Of a stretch of DNA of 64,000 bases, positions 1 to 7,462 are shown one piece after another (within the stretch, counting starts at the first letter, position 1; each line of letters begins with the position of its first letter). This stretch comes from Caldilineaceae bacterium (GTDB taxonomy: Bacteria; Chloroflexota; Anaerolineae; Caldilineales; Caldilineaceae). The position numbers and the translations under genes were made by a program. Location of the stretch: positions 1 through 64,000 of the forward strand of contig JAHBVG010000008.1 in assembly GCA_019637695.1 (NCBI GenBank), in the 5' to 3' direction. The notes below the pieces were generated by a model. The model was not told where the DNA came from and ran no database searches. It saw nothing but the letters and a program-made list of their open reading frames with translations.

Positions 1-4
1 TATG

Positions 5-757
5 TTATAGCCCTTGCCTTTGAGCAACCAATACGTATCCCAAAGGGTATCGGGGGGTACTCTGAGTTTGCCACATGCGCACAAATCGATTTTCAATGAT
101 CGGGCTGATCACAGAATAGGCTATGGAAAACAAAGGAGATAGCGATCTGCGATAGGTACTTTGCAGGGTGAGCAAAGTCACAACATCGACAACACCGCCG
201 GTTTCTACAAGATACTCTACGTGAAAGCCGCTATTGTTACTGAGATGGCTGAGACCGTAACGAGTATACCGATAGTAGTCCCAGGGTACTTCGTGCAGAC
301 TATACAGAAAAGGGACATTGGCGATCAGTCTCCCGCCCGGCTTGAGGAGGCGGTAGACTTCATGCAAAAGGTCCTGTGGATTGGCAATGTGTTCCAGGAC
401 GGATGTTAACAGAACAGTGTCAAAATACCCCTCTGCAAAGGGCAACGGAGTATTGAGATCACAAATTAGATCCCAGTACGCTCCGCCATGAATCGAATTT
501 GACCAATCTGCGCACACAACATCCGTTACCAGCGAACGGTAGGTTTGATATAATGGGACTTTGCCACAGCCAAGATCGAGCAACCGGCCAGAGGCATAGG
601 TCTTGAGCGCATATTCAAGCACAGAAGCGGTTGGGTTGATGCTGACCCTGGCAGGTATGGATACCTGGTTGGAATCAGAAGAGGCCTGTAGCTTCCCACT
701 CTTGATTACATATTTGCTGGGTTGCCATTGATCCTGATTGCGCAAAGTGTACCTCAA
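5..757 (-). CDS. SAM-dependent methyltransferase (class I, Methyltransf_11 type)
   Basis: A 250-residue class I methyltransferase. The SAM-binding glycine motif LLDLGCGKVPLY lies at about residues 58-69. A post-I acidic segment and the motif LEHIANPQDLLHEVYRLLKPGG (about 122-143, quoted in part as LLKPGG) are typical of the Methyltransf_11 family. The target cannot be read from sequence. It is the last gene of a four-gene minus-strand run with 6 nt between it and the upstream glycosyltransferase, so modification of a surface glycan or its lipid precursor is the likeliest job (inference from context). The fold assignment is firm; the substrate is unknown. Confidence 0.85.
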   Translation of the reverse strand: MRYTLRNQDQWQPSKYVIKSGKLQASSDSNQVSIPARVSINPTASVLEYALKTYASGRLLDLGCGKVPLYQTYRSLVTDVVCADWSNSIHGGAYWDLICDLNTPLPFAEGYFDTVLLTSVLEHIANPQDLLHEVYRLLKPGGRLIANVPFLYSLHEVPWDYYRYTRYGLSHLSNNSGFHVEYLVETGGVVDVVTLLTLQSTYRRSLSPLFSIAYSVISPIIENRFVRMWQTQSTPRYPLGYVLVAQRQGL

Positions 758-763
758 TTACTA

Positions 764-1939
764 TCAGACATAATGCCCGGCTGCTTTGGGGCCATCCAGG
801 ATATGTTGGTAAATATGTACCAGTTCCCGATTATTTTTTGCTATATCAAATTGTTGTGTTACCCAGGCGCGGGACGAGACGGGCGGAAACGTAAGAATAT
901 CAGCCATGCGGGCTGCATAGGCGGAAACATCCCGCTCCTCCACCAGATACCCATCCACCCCATCACGCACCAATTCCGGGATGCCAGAATGGTAGGTACT
1001 CAGCACGGGTAGATTCATGGCCATTGCTTCCATCAGGACTGTCGGAATTCCTTCTTGATCCCCGTCTTTGGATGTGACACTGTGATGCACAAATATATCG
1101 GACTGTTGCATCAGCGCCACAACTTCTTCTTTGTAAACTGGACCAACGAAATTCACAACATGGGAAATCCCCAACTGCTGACATACCCGCACCATATTGG
1201 GACGCAACGGACCGTCGCCAGCCAGGACCAGGCGGCTGGACGGATATTTTTGATAAAAGTCTCGAAACGCCTCAAGGGTATAGAGATGGCCCTTCTTTTC
1301 GACAAAGTTCGATACCTGCAGAAATTGTATAGGAAGACTTTGTTGTAGCTTTTCGGGGATTGTCAATTTTGCTACAGGCGCAAAATCCTCCAGGGGGACG
1401 CCGATATAATGTTGATGGAGCCGATCTGGCAGCGCGCCTAACGATTTCAGCCGCTCACCCATCTGCCTGGAGATAGCGATGATATGGGAGTATGCGAAAA
1501 GCTCCTGGAGATTCTGCCGATACATTCGATTGCGCAGCAATTGGCTGGCATCAAAGCCGTGAAAGGTGGTGAGCAGGGGTATCTTCAGGGCTTTGGCTAC
1601 TGGCAACATCTGCAGGCCGCCATACCCGAAATGTGCATGGATGAGAACGACGCCCTCATTCCTGGCAACCTGACACCAATAATTCAGTTGCTTTTTGCTC
1701 AAGAGGGCATACTTCTGACTAAGGATTCGTTCTGCCTTGTCAAGCAGCCGACGTGACCACCCGCTTCTACCTGGCTGTTCAAAGATGGGGGTAAAGGGGA
1801 AGGCTGATGAATTGTCCCGTTGGCTAGTAAAGACAATGGGGCGAAAGGCATCAGAAACACCAATAGTTTGTCGATAAATAAATGTCATTGATATAGATAA
1901 AAAGCGTCCTGTATAGATCGCAATCGTTGGTCCGGCCAT
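764..1939 (-). CDS. GT4-family glycosyltransferase (group 1)
   Basis: A 391-residue retaining glycosyltransferase with GT-B fold. The C-terminal donor-binding half carries the EX7E-type motif within EGIPTVLMEAMAMNLPVLS, and VLAGDGPLRPNM precedes it. The N-terminus (IAIYTGRFLSISMTFIYRQ) matches the start of WcaL/ExoL-like enzymes. No clear Shine-Dalgarno precedes the ATG, but 14 nt separate it from the upstream pyruvyl transferase gene, so it may be translationally coupled. The predicted role is transfer of a sugar from a nucleotide donor during exopolysaccharide or lipid-linked glycan assembly at the cytoplasmic membrane face. Donor and acceptor are not predictable. Confidence 0.88.
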   Translation of the reverse strand: MAGPTIAIYTGRFLSISMTFIYRQTIGVSDAFRPIVFTSQRDNSSAFPFTPIFEQPGRSGWSRRLLDKAERILSQKYALLSKKQLNYWCQVARNEGVVLIHAHFGYGGLQMLPVAKALKIPLLTTFHGFDASQLLRNRMYRQNLQELFAYSHIIAISRQMGERLKSLGALPDRLHQHYIGVPLEDFAPVAKLTIPEKLQQSLPIQFLQVSNFVEKKGHLYTLEAFRDFYQKYPSSRLVLAGDGPLRPNMVRVCQQLGISHVVNFVGPVYKEEVVALMQQSDIFVHHSVTSKDGDQEGIPTVLMEAMAMNLPVLSTYHSGIPELVRDGVDGYLVEERDVSAYAARMADILTFPPVSSRAWVTQQFDIAKNNRELVHIYQHILDGPKAAGHYV

Positions 1940-1953
1940 AGTGAGAGGGTATC

Positions 1954-3075
1954 TTAGCTTGGGTTACCAAGAAATGTCTGCCAGGTTTTTAGAGTATAGG
2001 CAGCTAATGGATCAAAATAGAGATGATTCCAGTCTGGCATATAGCAAGAGGAAGCGCTAAGGCTTTCCTGAATCTTCTGTTCGATTTCATCAAGACTTTC
2101 TGCGTAGGTCACAAAAGTAATTTCTTCAAACCAATCAAGTCCTGAAGTCAGTTTGTGATCGACGGTTTTTAGCACAACGGTTGGTAATCCCATGAGAACA
2201 GCAAAAATCAGGCCGTGAAACCGATCAGTCACCACTGCATCATGAGAGCGAAACAACTCAAGAGTCTCTTGCAACTTTCGCTCCCGTTCACCACGCTGAA
2301 TTGGCTGGCGAAAGGTGGTGTCGAATAAAGTAGTTTCATAAGGCAAACTATTCACAATTCTACGATGATCATCGATAGACAAATTTGATTCGGAGTCGTT
2401 GCGCAGGCAGAGCAGAACCTTTTGCACGATTCGCTTCACAGGTAACTCGCCCTGTTCTCCTGGCAAAGAGAGAACGAAGTCTGGATATACATCAACATGA
2501 GATTGGGGGAAATATTGACGCGCAAATTCGCCACTGATTGAGTCTCTTGCCAACACAGTTAGATGAGAATGGGCATTATAGACCTGGGTAGAGCTTGCCA
2601 ACTCACTTTGCCCGTGCGTTGTCTGGCTAAAGTGGATGGTTTGGGGCAGGCTAATAATCAAATTGTCAGGAAACGACTCTATTAAGAGCCGTCGTCCTTT
2701 TTCAGAGGTGATACCCCGATCACCAAGATTACCACCACTATGAATGAGTATCAGATCTTGCGGGGTGACAAATTTCTTTAGTATCTCTATACAGGTCAAA
2801 ACATCCAATTTATCGACTTCAAGCACAGGAAAGGACGGAAAGTGTTGATGGATCCATTTTTGAATCGCAACCACTTGAGCATGATCGCCGATATTGCTCA
2901 ATGCAGGGTGAGGCACCAATGCATAGACTATTTTGCGGCGACCTTTTAGATGCTGCCATTGCCGAACAAAATGATACTGCTGTACTTGTGAGCGAATTTT
3001 CTGCGCCCCAGGTCGTATTAGATTCCACAACGAGCTGGGGAGGTGACGCCGAAAGTTTCCAATAATGCTATTCAT
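1954..3075 (-). CDS. polysaccharide pyruvyl transferase family protein
   Basis: A 373-residue protein of the polysaccharide pyruvyl transferase (PS_pyruv_trans/CsaB) family. These enzymes use phosphoenolpyruvate to put ketal pyruvate on sugar residues of surface polymers. Support comes from the N-terminal SNIGDHAQVVAIQKW segment, IHSGGNLGD in the middle, and the C-terminal SHDAVVTDRFHGLIFAVLMG segment, where an R-F-H-G signature is diagnostic. Its start overlaps the end of the upstream nitroreductase gene by 8 nt, so the two are probably translationally coupled. It sits between the nitroreductase and a GT4 glycosyltransferase in one operon. The target sugar is unknown. Confidence 0.85.
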   Translation of the reverse strand: MNSIIGNFRRHLPSSLWNLIRPGAQKIRSQVQQYHFVRQWQHLKGRRKIVYALVPHPALSNIGDHAQVVAIQKWIHQHFPSFPVLEVDKLDVLTCIEILKKFVTPQDLILIHSGGNLGDRGITSEKGRRLLIESFPDNLIISLPQTIHFSQTTHGQSELASSTQVYNAHSHLTVLARDSISGEFARQYFPQSHVDVYPDFVLSLPGEQGELPVKRIVQKVLLCLRNDSESNLSIDDHRRIVNSLPYETTLFDTTFRQPIQRGERERKLQETLELFRSHDAVVTDRFHGLIFAVLMGLPTVVLKTVDHKLTSGLDWFEEITFVTYAESLDEIEQKIQESLSASSCYMPDWNHLYFDPLAAYTLKTWQTFLGNPS

Positions 3076-4021
3076 GGCCGGACAACGCCTGGACTTGGAT
3101 GGGGAGATTCTTCCAATTGACTACTAACTTTGAAACTTCTAATCTTTCTGGAACAGGAGGTAAAAATGCAGGAATCCCGATTGCTAACAAACCGGCCGGT
3201 GTCACAAATTCGGGAATTCCGATCTTTTGGCAGAATAATTCATATGCCTTTTTATTTTGAGGTCTTGAATTTACGAGATCCTTGCCAAGATGGTTCCAAC
3301 ATGTACCGAGTCCAGCGCTATGCGCTGCTTGAATCATTTGCGAAATAGCTGCACCAGCGTCCAGGAACATACAATCGTCCAAATGTCCAGATGCTTTGTA
3401 AAGTCTGCTATCCATACCTACGAAAATCAACAGAGGGGCATTGTAACAGTGCTCCTCTTTCAATCCCTTTAATAGTCGTTTCTCATCTTTGTCAGCAACA
3501 AGTGCAAACCGCCAAGCCTGACGATTGCCAGAGTTTGGTGCCCATCTTGCACAGTCAACAAGCATGATTCCAATGCTGAACAGTTCCTCCTGGCTTGGTT
3601 GTTGCTGATCCCATACGCGGCAACTGCGTCTTTGTCTGAACAGGTCAAGAGAGTCCTTTACCTTTACTACATCAAAGGCACGTCTCTCCAGGCTCATGGG
3701 TTGAATAAAGCTTGTTTCTAAAGAATCGTATTCCTGAACAATTCTCTGAATCCACTGTGTAGAGGGGCTACTACCATTGGGCAGAGCTTGCCGTTTCTCA
3801 AGAATCGCTAGATTTGTCTGAACCCGGCAGAGCAATCTATCGTAATAATCTTTCTTGTCATTAAAAATATCGTTGTAATGAGCTTTTTCAATACGATGGC
3901 AATCATGTAGAACTAGTGAATAGACCTCGTCTGAACTTAAGGTATTTAAGAAATTCGCATCAAAGTAATTTGGTTTCTTATAGATTAAGCTGATTATTTT
4001 TCGCGCAATTCTTCTTATCAT
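3068..4021 (-). CDS. nitroreductase-family FMN protein in polysaccharide operon
   Basis: A protein of about 317 residues. The nitroreductase fold covers the C-terminal half: RRSCRVWDQQQPSQEEL starts the domain, followed by ARWAPNSGNRQAWRF (FMN-phosphate contact region), then AAISQMIQAAHSAGLGTCW, all typical of the family. The N-terminal ~120 residues are helical and unassigned. The open frame extends upstream to 4123, but that extension runs through a strong inverted repeat (4061-4111) and lacks a ribosome site, so I place the start at the ATG at 4021. Nitroreductase-like genes do occur beside pyruvyl transferases in capsule clusters. The redox reaction here is unknown. Confidence 0.8.
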   Translation of the reverse strand: MIRRIARKIISLIYKKPNYFDANFLNTLSSDEVYSLVLHDCHRIEKAHYNDIFNDKKDYYDRLLCRVQTNLAILEKRQALPNGSSPSTQWIQRIVQEYDSLETSFIQPMSLERRAFDVVKVKDSLDLFRQRRSCRVWDQQQPSQEELFSIGIMLVDCARWAPNSGNRQAWRFALVADKDEKRLLKGLKEEHCYNAPLLIFVGMDSRLYKASGHLDDCMFLDAGAAISQMIQAAHSAGLGTCWNHLGKDLVNSRPQNKKAYELFCQKIGIPEFVTPAGLLAIGIPAFLPPVPERLEVSKLVVNWKNLPIQVQALSGHE

Positions 4022-4060
4022 AATCAACCCTAAGCGGTCTGTGACTGTCTTCCATAATAC

Positions 4061-4111
4061 GCCTGCTCCTCCGGGAATGTAAATAGACGCAACATTCTCA
4101 GAGGAGCAGGC
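4061..4111. promoter_or_regulatory. inverted repeat in the nitroreductase leader
   Basis: Arms 4061-4080 and 4092-4111 (GCCTGCTCCTC... against ...GAGGAGCAGGC) pair over about 17 of 20 positions around an 11-nt loop. It lies 40-90 nt upstream of the chosen nitroreductase start on the minus strand. There is no U-run, so it is not a simple terminator. It may be a leader hairpin or a protein-binding site. Confidence 0.45.
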
Positions 4112-4139
4112 AGAGCTGAACATATAGGCAGCAATTAAA

Positions 4140-4676
4140 TTACGGAGTAGAGGCTATTTCGGATGTTGGCCCCGTTGAGGTAGCGCCGCTTGCCTCAACA
4201 TCAAACCCTTCAGGCCAAATAGTAGAATCATCATATCTAGAACCAGCGAAATTAGCATTGTCCAAAATTGCATCAGTCAGATCAGCGCCACGCAGATCTG
4301 AACTCTGCAAAAGGGCACGGGTTAAATCTGCTCCCGTCAGATTGACACCACTCAAGTTGGCACTAACAAAATTTGTTCTGCTAAGGCGCGCTCCGCTAAG
4401 GTTAGCATTAGCAAGAGTTGCCCGAGTCAATAATGCTTCGCTCAGGTTTGCATTCGACAGATTAATATCGGGCAAATAAACATCTCGCATATCCATACGC
4501 ACCAGCCAGAGATCGCTGCGCTGGTTGACTAACAGGTAAAACTCTAGTGGAAGACCCATCAAACCCTGTTCACTGGGCGCGGCGACAGCCTGCTGTGGCT
4601 GCCATCCAAACCGAAATGAAAGAGCAAACAGGGCCAACAACAGAGTCGAACATAGAATGATGGAAAGTTTTTTCAT
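4140..4676 (-). CDS. secreted pentapeptide-repeat protein
   Basis: A 178-residue protein. The start at 4676 has a GGAG ribosome site 7 nt upstream and gives a clean signal peptide (MKKLSIILCSTLLLALFAL, cut probably after AVAA). From about residue 70 to 155 the sequence is a run of A(D/N)LXX pentapeptides such as NLSNANLSEA and NLSGARLSRT, which fold as a right-handed quadrilateral beta helix. A short acidic, S/T/P-rich tail follows. Pentapeptide proteins bind diverse partners, so no enzymatic function can be assigned. It is preceded by accessory DNA and transcribed toward the polysaccharide operon without obvious co-transcription. Confidence 0.85.
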   Translation of the reverse strand: MKKLSIILCSTLLLALFALSFRFGWQPQQAVAAPSEQGLMGLPLEFYLLVNQRSDLWLVRMDMRDVYLPDINLSNANLSEALLTRATLANANLSGARLSRTNFVSANLSGVNLTGADLTRALLQSSDLRGADLTDAILDNANFAGSRYDDSTIWPEGFDVEASGATSTGPTSEIASTP

Positions 4677-4922
4677 TTTGAGTCTCCAAATACAAGAGAT
4701 GAGAGGCAACAATGTCATGTTGTGTATTGTTAACGCTCCTGAGATTCAGTCTTCAGTTTGGCATTAAACCACGAAGCGTCAAATTAGACGAATTTGCAGA
4801 TAAGAATGACAGAAGAATCGACCGCTGAGTGGACCGGATAGGGTGGATAAGGTCTCTTGACGGCCCGAAGTTGAACGCAGATGACGCGGATATCCGCAGA
4901 TACTCGCAGATCAGATGAGTCG

Positions 4923-5021
4923 TGGACATTCTGCTATCTGCGTTCATCATGACAATCGCGGACGCTGCGTCCGCGTACTCTGCGTTCTATTTCTGCGCAT
5001 TGGCAAAGATAAGGGTCATTT
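4923..5021 (+). repeat. direct repeat, left copy, flanking toxin-antitoxin pair
   Basis: A sequence beginning TGGACATTCTGCTATCTGCG and ending GGTCATTT is found again at 5797-5881 in the same orientation. The left copy carries an extra piece of about 14 nt containing the perfect small palindrome CGCGGACG-CTG-CGTCCGCG. Outside that piece the copies are nearly identical. Confidence 0.9.
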
Positions 5022-5080
5022 AGCGCAACAGTGTCTCCGGATAGCCCAGGCCAGACGCCTGTTCATGCAGAGTATATCTC

Positions 5081-5109
5081 TTGAACAATCATCTAGCCTG
5101 CTCTACAAT
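5081..5109 (+). promoter_or_regulatory. sigma-70-like promoter of DUF433/DUF5615 operon
   Basis: TTGAAC at 5081-5086, a 17-nt spacer, and TACAAT at 5104-5109, followed 46 nt later by the antitoxin start codon at 5155. Spacing and boxes are close to consensus. Confidence 0.65.
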
Positions 5110-5154
5110 AGTGCAGAATTCGTTCACCATACCGTATCGAAAGAGGACATTTTT

Positions 5155-5400
5155 ATGAATACACCCCTTCTCATGCGTATCACCCATAATCCCGACATTA
5201 TGACAGGCAAACCGGTGATTCGGGGTACCCGTATTCCGGTTGATCTGATTGTACGCATGGTAGCACAAGGGATCGAACAATCAGAAATCCTGGCCGAATA
5301 TCCACGTCTACAGGCGGAGGATATTCAAGCTGCGCTATTCTATGCTGCGGCCGTCGTTGCCAATGAAACTGTCTTTCCCATTACCTTAAAAGCTGCCTGA
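5155..5400 (+). CDS. DUF433 family antitoxin
   Basis: An 81-residue DUF433 protein. The core RITHNPDIMTGKPVIRGTRI-PVDLIVRMVAQG and the later YPRLQAEDIQAALFYAAAV are the family signature, a winged-helix-like DNA-binding fold. The reading frame stays open upstream, but the ATG at 5155 has AGAGGA 8 nt before it and matches the usual N-terminus. Its stop overlaps the start of the DUF5615 gene by one base, the standard arrangement of this toxin-antitoxin family. It is predicted to neutralise the downstream protein and repress its own promoter (family knowledge plus inference). Confidence 0.9.
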   Translation: MNTPLLMRITHNPDIMTGKPVIRGTRIPVDLIVRMVAQGIEQSEILAEYPRLQAEDIQAALFYAAAVVANETVFPITLKAA

Positions 5401-5759
5401 TGCCCAAGTTCATCGTCGACGAGTGTACCGGTATGTCAGTCGTTCACTTTCTGCGCAAGCAGGGCTATGACACGATTAGCGTCAGCGAGTCTATGCCGCA
5501 AGCGGTTGATGTCGACATTTTACAGCGTGCAATCATTGAAGAGCGGATTGTCATAACCAATGACAAAGATTTTGGTGATATGGTCTTTCGTGATCAGCGC
5601 GCACATAAGGGTATCGTACTCTTGCGCTTATCCGATGACCTTGTTGAAACCAAACTTCGTGTGCTCGTTGCGGTGTTGACTGAACATGTTGAAAAACTTG
5701 CTGATCACTTCGTGGTTGCAACCGAAGAAAATATTCGGATTCGCTCAACTGTTCGCTAA
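5400..5759 (+). CDS. DUF5615 PIN-like toxin
   Basis: A 119-residue protein of the DUF5615 (Mut7-C/PIN-like) family. The N-terminal FIVDECTGMSVVHFLRKQGYD carries the first acidic residues, and VITNDKDFGDMVFRDQRAHKGIVLLRL carries the T-N-D-K-D-F motif of the PIN active site. PIN-fold proteins are metal-dependent ribonucleases, so this is the likely toxin of the pair. It is translationally coupled to the DUF433 antitoxin. The module lies between two direct repeats (4923-5021 and 5797-5881), which suggests acquisition or mobilisation as a unit. Confidence 0.88.
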   Translation: MPKFIVDECTGMSVVHFLRKQGYDTISVSESMPQAVDVDILQRAIIEERIVITNDKDFGDMVFRDQRAHKGIVLLRLSDDLVETKLRVLVAVLTEHVEKLADHFVVATEENIRIRSTVR

Positions 5760-5796
5760 CCAAAATGTCTTGGACGATATCGGCGCCGTCCTCGAA

Positions 5797-5881
5797 TGGA
5801 CATTCTGCTATCTGCGTTCATCATGACAATCTGCGTACCCTGCGTTCTATTTCCGCTCATTGGCAAAGTAGGTGGTCATTT
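5797..5881 (+). repeat. direct repeat, right copy, flanking toxin-antitoxin pair
   Basis: Second copy of the repeat at 4923-5021, same orientation, beginning 38 nt after the toxin stop codon. It lacks the GC-rich palindrome found inside the left copy. Confidence 0.9.
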
Positions 5882-5950
5882 GCTGTTCTCTGAAAAATCC
5901 GCCATCATCTGCTCAATCAGCCTTATCCGCCGTCAATTCTGGAAATAATG

Positions 5951-6511
5951 CTAGGCGAGTATATTATCGACGGCAACGGTGATGGCCAATCCACCCAAGG
6001 CGGAGATGAGTTGCCCAGGCAGGTAGCGTTGGCGCAGTAGATAACCGCTGGCCGATGGGGTCCGGTAGGCGTCGATCACCCCCCGCGTCTACGTCCACCA
6101 ACCAGACTTCAGGAATCCCAGCCCGTGCGTAGATGGGCAATTTGACGGCTTGATCTGTTTCAAGCGAACTGTCCGCAACCGCGATCAGCAGCAGGACATC
6201 TTCAGCGGTGGGGTGTGCTTGTGCGTAGAAATCCTCGCGATAGGTCAGCACAGATAAATCAGGCTCTGGTACAGAATAGGTATCCAATTGCACAGGATCT
6301 TGAACCCCTATAATCGCCTGCTCTCCTAGTTGATGCACCAGCAGTTGGGTCAACCGTTTTACACAAGCAGCATGGCGGCTACCATTGGGACTCATCTGCA
6401 CGATCTCCCGTCGAGTAGTTCAACCCGGTCCTCTTCGCCCAAGATGCCTGCGGTTATCATCTGCTCATATTCGGTTACGGTAAAGAGCTTGCGCGCCAGT
6501 TGGATGGTCAT
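5951..6511 (-). pseudogene. Uma2 family endonuclease, two frameshifts
   Basis: Reading the minus strand from the ATG at 6511 gives a normal Uma2 start (MTIQLARKLFTVTEYEQMI) that breaks near 6404, where one G seems missing from a GGGG run after LLDG. The middle, from QMSPNGSRHAA to VWLVDVDAG, is open in another frame (5964-6401). Near 6082 a run of six G shifts the frame again; with five G the protein continues VIDAYRTPSASGYLLRQRYL and ends at the TAG at 5951. Corrected for both indels the product would be 186 residues, the usual Uma2 length. Both lesions are in G runs, so assembly error is as likely as real decay. An intact Uma2 gene lies next to it. Confidence 0.8.
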
Positions 6512-6591
6512 AGATTGAGCCACTTCAAAAGATTACTATCCAATGAAAGTTCATGATCGAGACGGGGACACGCACGACGCACTACGCTGCC

Positions 6592-7101
6592 TTATACCCG
6601 GCATGTACAGCCACAGCGCAGGGCCAAATCCACCGGCGACGTATGCCGCCAAACGTCTTTGTGCTGTACGTGCAGGACAAGCAACGTATGCGGATCGAAG
6701 ACCACCACATCCTTGACGCCCTGACTCAAATAGAAGGGTGGTCCAATCTCCAAATCTTTGGCCTCAAACCCCCGGCTCACCACTTCAATCACAGCCTCTG
6801 GCAACAACTGTACGGCGTCATCCTCTTCGTCTGGCTCCTGACAAAAGATGGAGATGTCCGGTCGTTTGAGTGATCCATCAGGGAATTGCACGTAGACATC
6901 GGATAGGTGTACACAACCGCAACCCCCACCCTGGACGCTCGTCGGCGGTGTTGGGCGGATCGTATTGCGAATGCGGTCGATGGCGCGCTGGTGACGCACG
7001 ACTGGCTGCGCCTCCCACAGCGGCAGTCCTCGTACAATCTCCAGCCGGATGCCCAGTTCGTCGGCTCGCAGCAATGTCTTCATCTCCAGATTTGCAGACA
7101 C
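6592..7101 (-). CDS. Uma2 family endonuclease (restriction-endonuclease-like fold)
   Basis: A 169-residue Uma2 (DUF820) protein. The GTG at 7101 is preferred because GAGGAG lies 8 nt before it; a frame extension to 7137 has no ribosome site. Visible family marks are VRHQRAIDRI near the N-terminus, PDISIFCQEPDEED (metal-binding aspartate), PEAVIEVVSRG (the E-x-x motif) and the conserved KDVVVFDPHTLLVLHV strand. The PD-(D/E)XK-like fold suggests nuclease activity, but the biological role of this greatly expanded family is unresolved. It is one of three Uma2 genes in the window. Confidence 0.82.
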   Translation of the reverse strand: MSANLEMKTLLRADELGIRLEIVRGLPLWEAQPVVRHQRAIDRIRNTIRPTPPTSVQGGGCGCVHLSDVYVQFPDGSLKRPDISIFCQEPDEEDDAVQLLPEAVIEVVSRGFEAKDLEIGPPFYLSQGVKDVVVFDPHTLLVLHVQHKDVWRHTSPVDLALRCGCTCRV

Positions 7102-7462
7102 CTCTTCTTCTCCTCTCGGCGCACCTTCCTTGGGCAAAGTCCCCGGCGCTTCACGAAATCAGGTGTCAGTTATCCACCTGGACCGCTCGCGTGGACAAAA
7201 AATTGGGTACTCTCCTCCCTGGCTATGTGGTGTAGCGCCATATCCTCGAAGAGTATACCACAGTAACTTTCAAAATCTGGCTTGAACAGCGTGAACCGAC
7301 AAGCGCCCAGCCCCCTTCAGGGCATAGGCGCTAACGTCTCACGAAAGTGCCGGGGACTTCCCGTTGAACATGCGGTCTCGCTGCGGCGAAAAGTCCCCGG
7401 CACTTGCCCGTATACTTAGTCCCCAGCCCCCTTCAGTGGGCATCCTTCTGTAGCCCGGCTCT
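7102..7462. other. gene-free stretch made of palindromic repeats
   Basis: No coding sequence is supported here. It holds the spaced inverted repeat at 7344-7405 (AAGTGCCGGGGACTT and its complement 32 nt apart) and two CCCCTTCAG-containing blocks (near 7310 and 7428). At 7451-7480 a palindrome of the type TAGCCCGGCTCTTCAGGGCC runs into the end of the next gene. Confidence 0.7.

Noticed and set aside
4753..5150. Open frames upstream of the DUF433 gene (minus-strand 4753-4950 and the plus-strand extension from 4915)
   Set aside because: They lie over the direct repeat and promoter, have no ribosome site and no family features. The antitoxin start at 5155 explains the region.
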